NCBI GenBank assembly: GCA_027579435.1
Contig: JANBPK010000622.1
Location: 1-12,915, forward strand
Length of the DNA stretch: 12,915 bases
Direction of reading: 5' to 3'
Source: Candolleomyces eurysporus
Lineage: Eukaryota; Basidiomycota; Agaricomycetes; Agaricales; Psathyrellaceae
The notes below the pieces were generated by a model. That model was not told where the DNA came from. It saw nothing but the letters and a program-made list of their open reading frames with translations, and searched no databases. The first letter of the stretch is position 1. Each line of letters opens with the position of its first letter. The position numbers and the translations under genes are program-made. Positions 1 to 9,240 of this stretch are shown piece after piece.

Positions 1-340
1 AAAATATCTCTCTAGCTTTTAGTAATGNAAACTGGGTCNTTTCAGCTGCAGGGTAGGCCGNTTTAATCTGAAGCGGCGCCAACCGGCTGGCCTACTAAAC
101 CCTAATCTCGGGTATATGGCGGGCGCGCCTCTAAGTTAGCAGTCCTCGAGTAGACTCCAACTCTCGTGAACCCAAGAGTAATGTACTCTTTAATTATCCT
201 TCGCGCCGCGCGAGGTATCTTAGAACTAGCAGGGTTTCTTCACATAGAGATTTAATAGACACGACCGTTTAGTTGAATAATGAACAATATATTCAATAAA
301 GTTGGTATCTATTCGCGAAAAAGCGAACACGGTCGTATCA
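1..340 (-). repeat. Candidate LTR (3' side) left of a polypurine tract, partial
   Basis: No gene is supported here. On the minus strand a purine tract (341-351) is followed immediately by TG at 340-339, as expected for the start of a 3' LTR, and the stretch would run left past the window edge. Inside are a hairpin (arms 312-316 and 323-327), an 8-bp inverted pair (261-268 with 329-336) and a GC-rich block at 201-215. Read on the minus strand, blocks resembling CTCGCGCGGCG, a TTAAAG, a GGGTT motif and GAGT..ACTC occur in the same order as in the right-hand LTR-like region (12530-12915). The similarity is weak and discontinuous. Three of the six N symbols (28, 38, 61) lie here. It could instead be unrelated intergenic DNA. 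Confidence 0.25.
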
Positions 341-351
341 TCTCCCCCAAA
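341..351 (-). other. Candidate polypurine tract, copy 1
   Basis: The minus strand reads TTTGGGGGAGA and is followed directly by TG. In LTR retrotransposons a purine-rich tract just upstream of the 3' LTR primes plus-strand DNA synthesis. The surrounding 16-mer (339-354) is identical to 3696-3711. It fits the orientation of the gag-pol genes in this window. A chance purine run is possible, but the exact repetition with TG in the same place makes that less likely. Confidence 0.35.
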
Positions 352-972
352 CCAGCTTTCGACTGTCCTCAGTCGCGGCGTATAGAGCAGCAGGGCTTTT
401 ATTCCTTTGCCTTTGAGAAAACACAGCTTAGTCTTTGGCCCGGCGCTTAGAGACCGAATCCCGTCGCGCCGCATCAAACTTCACTTCTATTCTTGGTAGC
501 GTATACGTCGGGACGCACTCTTACTCGGTTCCGTCTTATGTGAGAATCCCCAGGTAGCGGCACCGTCAGGCACGCGGCAGCAACTGAACGGATTGACTGC
601 GCTTCCGCAGCCATCAAAATCAAACCGATCCGATCGTTGAAGCCTCATCTCTAGTACGGGCGCTTATCATGCTTCGCCCCCTCCGTCCCTTCCGTTCTAA
701 GCTACACCGGTCCTTGTAATTGTAATCTTTCCTTGTGGGCACTGAGTAGTTCATAGGGCCGCGGCAGGCAAGTTTAGCCTACCAGCACCACATCTGACAG
801 TACCCTGATGCATTCAGTCTTTTAGCTTTCCTTAACTTTCCCGGCGCAAACCTTATTTTCTGCGAAGCACCTTCGAAGCACGTCAAACTGTTCAACCGGC
901 ACAGACTGAATTGTTATAAGGCGGGGTCGTGCTGCTAGGTACGCCCCCAACTTTTCTTCCTTTCCTTTCACC
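352..972. other. Non-coding spacer upstream of the first plus-strand gene
   Basis: About 620 bases without a convincing gene. A minus-strand open frame at 226-477 runs across the polypurine tract and has no recognisable domain. The last 50 bases are pyrimidine-rich (952-971), and the following ATG at 973 sits in a TCACCATG context, so this is probably the promoter and 5' leader of the gene at 973. No clear TATA box was found at a typical distance. Confidence 0.4.
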
Positions 973-3245
973 ATGCCGGGTCCCTCCAATACGAAGCAGC
1001 CAAAGTCCGCGAAGTCGAAAGGCAAGCAGCGGGCGCGATCAGTCACGCCGACGCTGACGGCCGCTCCTCGCCTGGCCCCTGACGTCATCCCGGCGCCTCC
1101 CATTCCCCGCAAGTACGAGACACGGTTGCAAGCACAAGGCCGCCCAATCCGGACACTCGACAAATACCCAATCCTGGCATCGTCGCTCGAGTCCGTCGAG
1201 GCCTACCTTAATCCCCGCACAGCTATCCCGACCGATGAGGTCTCGTACCGCCGCCTATTCATGGGGATCAGCCGCCTCCAACCTCATATCGTACGTAGCG
1301 TTTTCTTTTCTTTTCTTCTGGAGGATCTCGCTTCATACCTTTGACTTTCCTTAGAATGCCGCTTTTCATGACTTCGATACTTGCATGAACCGAGACCTGG
1401 CCGACCTATGCGACCACATCTCTCTTTTTCTTCGTCGACTTTCTCATGAGCACTTCGAAAGGGTCCTGGGCAAACCGGCCTGGTCCTGGGTGAACACAAA
1501 CACCCCAACCAAACGCTTCCGTGGCCTCCAAACCTCCGGCGAGGCTTACCAGGTTACCGGCGAGCTTCCGGACCTGGTGCCTTCCTCTCCTTCCGGGTCT
1601 GTGGCGGTCTCCCTGCCTCCTCACGAGGTCATTTCCGTTCATGATACGGAAGATGAAGCTACCTCGGCTATTCCGCCGCTTTCGGGTGCGTTTCTCCTTT
1701 TTCTTCTTATGTCTTCTTTTTCATTCGAGGGTCCTAATTCAGCTGCCGAGCCCGACGCTATGTCTACCGATGACCCGGACGCTGAAATCGACGAACTTCA
1801 AGACGACGGCGAGGAGGAAGAGGAGGGGGCCGATCCCTTAACCATCACTTTGCCTCCTACTTCCTCTAAAGCCCGCGCCTCCGCCCGAAAGCTGAGCCAC
1901 GCTGGCCGTCCTCCCACCGTCATCGACCATTCTAGGCTACTTCCACCTCTCGGCGTCCATTCTCGCATCCCGTCAGGCNAAAAAACGCCACCAGAAGAAC
2001 GAAGATTATGCGCATACTCCAGCGTCAAGCTCGCTCCCTATCTACGAGTCCGGTCCCTTATTTCTTCAATCAGCGGCACTCCGCGAGCTGACGGTACCCA
2101 TCCACACTGGCCCGGTGCCAGACTGGGTAAGCTTTTCCTTGCCTTTCTGTACCACGGCATTGCTAATCGTTCTTTCTCAATTCAGGTCCGCCCTGCCTGT
2201 GGTCAGTGCGCGTCGCACGGCCTCGTATGTACTGGAGGTGATCTCCTCAACGGCGTTCGTTGCGACCAGTGTGCCCTCCTGAAGCAGACTTGCGGTTTCG
2301 ATACACGCGTGCCGCGTTTCCGGGCTTCCCAACAGATGGCCTTTGGAGGAGAAGACTCTCCCTGGAGTACGTACCTTGCTTGATTCTGCCCATCCTATTC
2401 TTAAATTATTACTTCGTATTGTTTCTTGTAGACATCACCGCCCTTGTCTCCGACATCTTGAACCTCCGGGCTATGGCTCAGATCGCCGCTTCTCACGCTG
2501 AGGACATGAGGAAGATGACCGAGGCCAAGCTCGGCACACTCTCGCTCGTCCTCCAACGTGTTTACTCAAACCGCGGTGATGCCGGGTTGAGCGACTACGC
2601 CCGAAACGTCCAGGATTTCCAAGAAGTCCTTGAGTACGCAAAGGACGTGCCTCTCGACACTCCGATGCTGTTTCCTCAGAGGCTTAACGCCACTGTGCAA
2701 GCTCCCGAGGTGGCCGAGTACCACTGGACTACCGATTACGAGTCGTCCATTCTCTACAATCCGCCCGCCGCCGAAGATGATCTCGGAAGCTTGTCCTACG
2801 TTTCCGACGATGCTATGGATGTGGTCCCAACCCGACTGCAGACGCCGCCTTACAAGTCCAAGCTGCCGGAACATACCGAAGCTGACCTCCGTAAAGGTGA
2901 CTTGGTGCCGGGTCCCTCTCTTTCGCCGGGAGGCTACGAGGTGAGTTCTCGTACCTTGTAATTCTTTTTCTTCTCACCTACTGTTCTCATCAGACACCTT
3001 TCGAAACCCCACAGACTTCTTTTAGCGAGTTAGACGCGGCCGCCGTACTACAGCTTGCCACAGAGGGTATTGAAGACCGAGGCGAAGGTTCCAGCTCTCT
3101 TCCTTTGCCTCCTCCTTCCGCCCCTACTACTCAGGCCGCGCCGCTTCCTGTTCATACTCCAGCCGTTGAGTCCTCCCTTCCTCCTCACCTTGACCTGCGT
3201 CTTTACCAGAGGTCTCCTCGAAAAGGCTTCCAATCTTCAAAGTAG
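973..3245 (+). CDS. Six-exon gene for a protein with a Zn2Cys6-like cysteine cluster
   Basis: Hypothetical nuclear-type protein of about 657 aa; no named family is recognised. Proposed exons are 973-1290, 1355-1685, 1743-2126, 2186-2366, 2432-2940 and 2994-3245. The introns are 53-65 nt with donors GTACGT, GTGCGT, GTAAGC, GTACGT and GTGAGT, and all end in AG. Dropping the N at 1979 restores the frame in exon 3. Residues 1-45 are basic and disordered, with a GKQRAR string. Residues about 50-150 look folded and helical. A D/E-rich linker follows near 225-250. The cluster is C349, C352, C359, C370, C373 and C380 (CX2CX6CX10CX2CX6C). Residues about 405-475 look helical, and the C-terminus is Pro/Ser-rich. 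The spacing matches fungal binuclear zinc clusters, but the basic residues normally between the second and third cysteines are missing, so DNA binding is uncertain. The gene runs opposite to the retrotransposon genes and sits beside a polypurine-tract copy, so it may be retroelement cargo. Confidence 0.72.
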
Positions 3246-3697
3246 CCCTACCTCGTCGACGGCCAACCCTCTCATTCAGGCCGCTCTAAACCGTCGTCGT
3301 CGTCTAGGTAGAGGAGCATAGCGGGGTGGACGTCTTTCTTTCGCGGGGTTCAACCCTCCTTCGGCTTTATCATTTTCTTGCAGCAGTCATCCATCGAATG
3401 TCTTATCTTTTGGACTTTTCCTTTCCTATATAACTTACTGGTACCAGTTATATAGAGTAGCAGTGTACCAGTTCTCTCAAAATTATTATCTTTCTTGTGT
3501 CTTTTCTGAGAGTGATCTTTCCAGACTCCTTAATTCTTTTCTGAATAAGTGCTGACAAGTCTTTATTGGGTAAAAGATGAACACTTTGAGTCAAACTAAG
3601 CCCTAGTCTCGCGCCGCTCCGCACTTAAGTAAGTGTAAGACTGTNAAAAACGCGAAAAATTCTTGAAGTCTCAGTTATGACGCAGTAAGCGGCGCCA
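3246..3697 (-). repeat. Non-coding region with LTR-like right end
   Basis: No gene is seen. On the minus strand the region begins with TG at 3697-3696 directly after a polypurine tract, and AATAAA lies about 130 nt further on (3567-3562), where a retrotransposon R region could be polyadenylated. A segment at 3595-3611 matches 93-109 in the left LTR-like region at 15 of 17 positions, and both differences are transitions. One possible left boundary is the plus-strand TG at 3507, where TGAGAGTGATC resembles the edge of the right LTR-like region at 12530, but this is weak. The 3' end and polyadenylation region of the gene at 973-3245 must also lie here. An N at 3645 precedes an A run. Confidence 0.3.
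3426..3455. repeat. Perfect 10-bp inverted repeat
   Basis: Arms 3426-3435 (CTATATAACT) and 3446-3455 (AGTTATATAG) are exact reverse complements separated by 10 nt. The loop region itself contains the palindrome ACTGGTACCAGT (3437-3448), so two alternative foldings compete. The 9-mer GTACCAGTT occurs at 3441-3449 and again at 3465-3473. It lies about 180 bp past the stop of the gene at 973-3245. It could act in 3'-end formation, as a protein-binding palindrome, or be a small mobile-element remnant. Function is not shown by sequence. Confidence 0.6.
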
Positions 3698-3708
3698 TCT
3701 CCCCCAAA
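3698..3708 (-). other. Candidate polypurine tract, copy 2
   Basis: The minus strand reads TTTGGGGGAGA followed by TGGCGCC. It is placed downstream of pol and of the antisense gene at 3922-5440, which is where the 3' polypurine tract of this element would be expected. The 16-mer 3696-3711 is identical to 339-354. A shorter 12-mer copy lies at 4503-4514. If this is the true tract, the element's 3' LTR begins at 3697 and its genomic RNA contains the antisense of the 3922-5440 gene. Confidence 0.42.
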
Positions 3709-3921
3709 CCAAAATCTAAGCCGCCCCCGGCTTGAGGGATATAGGAGAAATGAAACAAAATTGCTACAAGCGTGTCGTCATTTACTGGAGCGGCCTGAAA
3801 CCTAGCCTCCTTCATAAGAGAGGCTCCAAGTCGCAGAAAAATCACGCCGCTCCAGACCCAACCCTCGACCTTTATCTTCCGTTATTACCTTACCTTTCAG
3901 CACTACCCGCCTTCGTTTACC
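3709..3921. other. Spacer and likely 5' region of the second plus-strand gene
   Basis: A little over 200 bases between the polypurine tract and the ATG at 3922. A GCCGCCCCCGGC-like inverted element (about 3718-3733) follows the tract. The 60 bases before the ATG are pyrimidine-rich, and the start context is TTTACCATGG, a good fungal initiation context. No definite promoter element is recognised. A plus-strand open frame beginning at 3732 overlaps the gene in another frame and is not credible. Confidence 0.35.
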
Positions 3922-5440
3922 ATGGCGTCCCAACCCCTTATGAACTCCAGCAACATAGCCGACTTCTGGAAGGAACGCCTCGGCGAGATAATCCCGAAAT
4001 TCTTTCTTATGCCATCGGTCCCTGTTCTTCACTCGATAAGCCAGAACTCTGCTCTTAACCAGCCCTTAGTAGAGCAGGCCGTGAGTCTTCCCCAGGCCTT
4101 TCTCGAGCCGCTTCACTTTTCTGACCTTTTACCGTCAAACAGGTTCAAATCTTGACCCACAATCCGACCCTACTCAGTAAACCGGAGGTCGTCGGTCAAG
4201 CTATCCGCCAGGACAACCACCTGAACGACATACACTCAGCCGCTTCGATCCACTCGGTCAACAACCCGTTCCCGAAGGAACTCAGGGTCTCCCTCCAGCG
4301 TTTAATTCGCGCCGGGATAAGGGATTGCGGTGACCAGGTTCGTGCCGTACCACTTTTAGACTGTCACTTTTATCTTACAGTTCAGTTCAGCCGCTTCCGA
4401 TATGGGCTCAGACCGGCCGAGAGCTCAGAGACACCTCTCGAAGCGGAGTCCGAGACGCCCCTCGTACTATTCCGACTAAACGAAGCGTGCGTACCTTTCG
4501 TGTCCCCCAAACCACTGATACTGACTCGCGCCGTACCAGTATTCGACTTTGGGACAGCTTCCGAACACCCCTTTCAGGCTCCCAGCGTCTACCAGTAACC
4601 CGCCGGAGTTTCGTCCTTATGGTGCGGCACCATATTCTTTCGTTCTTTCTTTAATCTTAAAGTTATTTTGTTATAGGTTCCACCTTTGACACCGGCATCT
4701 TTGCCGAGGAGTACCAGCAGACGTCCGTTGCCATCGAGAGCGCTATAGGAGCGACTCACCCAGCGTTAGACCTTTTCTACCAGATGAACTGCCTCAAATC
4801 CAACATATCTAGGATCGACGGCAAAATTGAAGCTCTTTCGTTCTTACGCCGCGCGAGCGTTATGCAGCTCGCGTCTCTCCGTAACCGGTACGAAAGCGAC
4901 TCGCACCTTCCCGATCCTCCCGCTTCACTTCCCGCCGTCCCCACTCCGACTCCGTCTCCTACTAAGAAGGTTCCCAAGGAAATTAAGGAGACCAAGGAGA
5001 CTCCGAAGGAGAAGAAACCGAAGCTCGCAAAAGCCGAAGCTCCTTCCTCCAAGGTTATCGCCGAGGGATCTTCCAAGGCGAAAGCCAAGGAGACGGTTCC
5101 GAAGACTAGAGCCAAAGCCGCTCGAGAAGCTTCTGAGACGAAAACCCGAGCCAAGACTCAGGCCGCTCCAGCCACCGAGACGACCAAAGGAAAGGGGAAG
5201 CAACGCGCCACCACCAAGCCGAAGGAAGTCGTCGAAAAGAAGGAAATCGTCGAGGAACCGGTTAAAGGACCGGTGGTAGAGAAGAAGAAGGAGGCTATTG
5301 AGGAGCCGGCTGAGGAAGAGGGTGAGGCTCTCTCCTGGGGCGATGAAGACATCGAGATGGAGGAGACTGGCGCCGCGGGAGAAGAGGAAATCATTGAGGA
5401 GGAGGAAGAGATGGTCGAAGAGGAAGAGGATTCCGAATAG
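3922..5440 (+). CDS. Multi-exon gene with Lys/Glu-rich tail, antisense inside the retrotransposon
   Basis: Hypothetical protein of about 420-425 aa; no known family is recognised. Exons 3922-4080 and 4143-4337 and the terminal exon 4677-5440 are clear. The first intron (4081-4142) is GTGAGT...AG. The part 4338-4676 is ambiguous. One model uses exons 4386-4490 and 4540-4594; another uses 4391-4486 (donor GTGCGT) and 4540-4594. Both keep the frame to 5440. The N-terminal part and the segment at 4677-4890 look folded and helical. From about 4915 the protein is low complexity: Pro/Thr-rich, then Lys/Glu/Ala repeats with a KGKGKQRA string, ending in a strongly acidic tail. It may be nuclear or chromatin-associated, but no catalytic motif is visible. 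It runs convergent to pol with only 4 bp between the stop codons and fills the space between pol and the polypurine tract, so it appears to be carried by the element. A host gene flanking an insertion is the alternative. Confidence 0.68.
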
Positions 5441-5444
5441 GTAT

Positions 5445-8400
5445 TCATTCCTCATCGTCGCCACTTTCTGTCTCCCTAATCTTAAGCCGCGGCATGGATT
5501 CGAAGTTATAATCAACGAAATCCTCGCTACCATCTTCTGTACTTCTAGATAGTTCTTGTATTGCTTCTTCGCTTAAATCAAATCCTGTGTGCTCGTCTTT
5601 TCCAATCTTTATTGACTTCCTTGGATAGTAAGGTATAACTCGAAAGGCGCCAACTTTATTCTGATAAACCGAGCCGTCAAGCTCAGCCAGAATGTAGGCG
5701 CCGCCTTTATTCCGAGTGACGACCACCATAGGTCCTAAATAACGCGGCTTCATCTTCTTGTTAAGACTGGACTCTACAGCGGTGTTTCTCATAAGTACAA
5801 GGTCACCCCGCTTGAAGTTCCAGTCCTTTATCGTTGCCTTGTTAGCCTTTGTATATTCTTCGACCCGTTTTCTCTTTTCTGCGTCAACTCTTTTCATGGC
5901 TTCTGCAACGTGAACCTGATGCTTCGCAAGCGCCCTAGCTCGAGCGGCAATCAAGTCTTCCGTTGCCATCAATCCCGTAGGCGGCTCGACCAACCAAGTC
6001 GCTTCTTGTACATCGAGCGGCGTGACAGGTTCTGCACCAGTAAGCAGGAAGAATNGGGGATCGACCCAATCTTTTTCGAACGGTAATACGGTCCGCCCAC
6101 ATAACGTGGTCGAAAAACCAGAACCATTTACTGGCATCGCCGCCAGTCGCCTTATACAGACTTTGCCGCACGTCCCAGTGGGGCCGTTCGATTCGTCCGT
6201 TCGCCTTTGAATTGTAGCCTGAAATCGAGATACCTGTAATACCGTATTTCTTCCTTAACCAGTCAACCGCTGCAATAAACGGTCCTCCATTGTCAGTCAC
6301 AATTTGCCTGAGGCAGCCCCATCTACAGATAATATCCGAGAAGAGCCAACCTCCAATGGCCGAGGCATTCTCGCGCCGTAAGGGTCGTCCTTCCATCCAG
6401 GAGGTTAGAGCGCATCGCCCATGTACAATATAGCCATGTCCGTTACTAGGCGGCGTCATGTGTAGGGTATCGACGTGCACCGTTTGGAAGATAGAGGGAG
6501 TTTCAGTCACCATGGGAGGGATTTTTACCAAGACCTTCTGTCGTTCCTGACAAAGATGACAGGTCTTGACATACATTTCCGCATCCCGCTCCATCTCCGG
6601 CCACCAGAAACGCTTGGATATAAAGGCTCGAGTCGCGAAATTGCCTCGATGCCCATTTGAATCATGCGCTCCCTTGAGGATCGACATGCGTCGAGCCGGC
6701 TCAATGTAGAGTCTATGGTGTCCTTCACCATCCTCTCGCCTATACAGACGACCATCCTTAGATATGAAGAACTTGGTAGCAAATTGTTCAAAGCTTTTCC
6801 AATTCTTTTCTGAGATCTCACGCGGCTTCACAGCCGGCGTGGTTAACCATGCTTGTACAAAAGGTATCCATTCATCTAGTCCTTTTCCTTTGTTGGTTCT
6901 CCAGGAATCAGGGTACTCCTCCTCTTCTGACGCCGCCTCATCGTCTTTCTCAGAGGCCGCGTTAAGCAGAACATCCTTTGAGAGGGACAATACCTCATGC
7001 CGCTTCACGTCTTCTGCCTCAGTAAGGAAGGAACGATATACACAATCCTCTCGAAAAGCGTCCTCGTCCTCCTCAACTCCTTGAAAGAGTAGAGCGCAGA
7101 TGATATCACGCGGTATTTCCTGGTAGTAACCTCCTCTAGTATCTATCTTGTCTTTAAATTCTTCAAAGTCCAGAGGATCTTCATCCTCTTCGTATTTCTT
7201 AGTATATGTTATTGGGTCGGACGGGTCACTATCCATGAATTCTTCGAACTCGCGCCGCGGCGGATCCCCAGGCTGTGGTAAGCGCCGTGAAAGTCCGTCC
7301 GTGGGGAACGTCTTGCCCATTACATGGCTAAGTTCAAAATGGAACTTCCGGACGTTCTCTATCCACCGATTGATAGTCGCGTTTGGTGCCGCACCAGGGT
7401 TTTGTAACATTCCCTGGACGTACTTAGCGTCGGTTTCAACAACCAGAGGCCGCGCCATAATCAAAGTGTATTCATTTTCTTTGAGTGCCCTCATAATCCC
7501 GTATAGTTCCCTCTTAGGCTGAGAATAATTCGCCTCTGTATCATTGAGGGACGTAGAACCGAACCTTATGTAGTGCCATTTATTCTTATCTTGTGGATCT
7601 TGCTGACTGATGTACCACCCTACTGCCATATAGGAAGTATCCACAGAGAGACGCACAGGTGCCCCACTATGAACGTCAAGCGGCTTGAGGACGGGAGCAT
7701 TTTCTACCGCGTCCTTTAGATCTGCCATAGCCTTATCTTGTTCAGGCCCCCATTCCCAAGAAACCGCTTTCCGGGTGAGTTTCTGAATAGGCTCAGCTCG
7801 CGCGGCGTAGTTTGGGATGAATACCCTGAACGTACCGACGATTCCTAAGAAAGATCTAACGTCTGTGACATCTCTACATGGTCCCCAACGGGTGATAACA
7901 CCGACGCGGTCGGGAGTGGGCTTTCTTCCTTCATAAGAGACTAAATGCCCTACTACGGTGACTTCCGGCCTGCATAAACAGGTCTTCTTTCCTGAGAAAG
8001 TGCCGCCGCAGTACTTCATTCTTTGAATAACACGATTGATGTCCTGAATATGCTCCCAGACAAACCTTCTTATGCCTGGGTTTTCAGGTATAGTCTCATA
8101 ACCACCACCTGGTAGCTCGTACCGCGTCGCAGGTCCTTTAACGGGAACATCGTCCACAAAGGGTTCCGTGAACTTAGGGATTTCGGGTTGCAGGATAGCA
8201 GTAACGTCTTCGTGGAAAATGGGTACAGAGTTTGTCCAACCCATGGGCAAAGTAACTAGTCTCATAGCGCCAAACGGCGTCTGGAACGTAGTCAGATCCC
8301 GAGACCGTTCGTCTAGAATGCGTTCGTCATAGCCAACATAAAGATCCATTGTCGTGCCGCACGAACGTCCGGCAAAACGACTAGCCAATTCCTCTGTATT

Positions 8401-9240
8401 GGGAGGAAGGCCTGAGTGTGCAATAGTCACAGCGTTAAGCGGCTCGAGACTATGTACAATCCTTAAACTTTTACCGTCCTTTTTCAGTATGCAGAACCAT
8501 CTACTGCGATACGAAGAGCTTGAGGGTTCGTAAACACCGGCTGCTATCTTACTTCTCATCATTTCGCAAACCGGCTCGAACAGAAATGGAGGAACAGGCT
8601 TGATATTCTGAACCCATGGCTTATGAAGAACCGTAGCAATACGAACCGGCGCGAAGAAGTCCTCTCGGAACTTGCCCCGCTCCGCCTCCGTCCAGGCAAA
8701 AGCAGCATTCTGCTCAGCCATAAGATGATGCATAAGCTTCCTTTCTTCAGAGGTCCAAAAGCCAGGATGAGCTTTATCAAAGTCCTCTTGTCTTTCTTTA
8801 GTATACCTTCCTTTAGGTGTAAACTCGGGCGGCGTGGTAGAGAGCTTAGGCATGCCCGTTAGAGGGTCACCTGTGATATTCCATACAATGCGAAATTCTT
8901 CAGGGAGAGTACCATATACAGGTCTAACCTTCTTATCGACCGGCTTATATTTCTTGCCAGTCGAAACTCCTTTTACCTTTGCCTCCTGAGCCTTAGGATT
9001 TCCTGAAACTTGACCTTGTGTAAAAGATTCTTGCATAGTCAGGAGGTACTGTTCAAATACCTCCCTGTCCTTTGGATCTATTCCTGGTTCATATAATGCT
9101 TGTTGTAAATATACTATTTTCTTTTCTTCTTGAGTGAATGAAAAACCATCCAATGGTTCTGCGGTAGCTATTATCTTAGGAATGCCATCTTCTGACATTT
9201 CTAGAGTGACCGCTATTTCCTCTCCTTGAAACGAATTCAA
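5445..9240 (-). CDS. pol: Retrotransposon Pol: reverse transcriptase, RNase H, integrase
   Basis: Copies the element's RNA into DNA and inserts it into the host genome. Numbered from 9240, the RT palm has D299 and an FVDD box at 361-364. RNase H follows with D534, E578, D604 and D648. The integrase zinc-binding HHCC motif is H859-X4-H864-X29-C894-X2-C897, and the catalytic triad is D924, D983 and E1018. The C-terminus carries a GPY/F-like module and an acidic tail; no chromodomain is seen. RT-RNase H-integrase order and sequence place it in Ty3/Gypsy (Metaviridae). The N at 6055 breaks the frame, and dropping it gives one uninterrupted frame of about 1264 aa. There is no ATG at the front: the frame is open from 9276, overlaps pro by 40 nt in the -1 frame, and begins conventionally at TTG 9240, so expression by frameshifting is likely. 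All key residues are present, suggesting a recently active copy. Confidence 0.95.

Noticed and set aside
201..225. tRNA-like GC-rich block near GCGCCGCGCGAGGTATC
   Set aside because: No cloverleaf or B-box (GGTTCGANTCC) could be built around it.
226..477. Minus-strand open frame of 83 codons
   Set aside because: It runs across the candidate polypurine tract and LTR boundary, has no domain, and its composition follows the local non-coding DNA.
4925..5533. Minus-strand open frame of about 200 codons opposite the Lys/Glu-rich exon
   Set aside because: It is the mirror of a repetitive GA-rich coding exon and reads as Leu/Ser/Arg low complexity; it also overlaps the pol 3' end in another frame.
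5445..5800. Chromodomain at the Pol C-terminus
   Set aside because: After the GPY/F-like module the tail is acidic and lacks the aromatic cage pattern of chromodomains.
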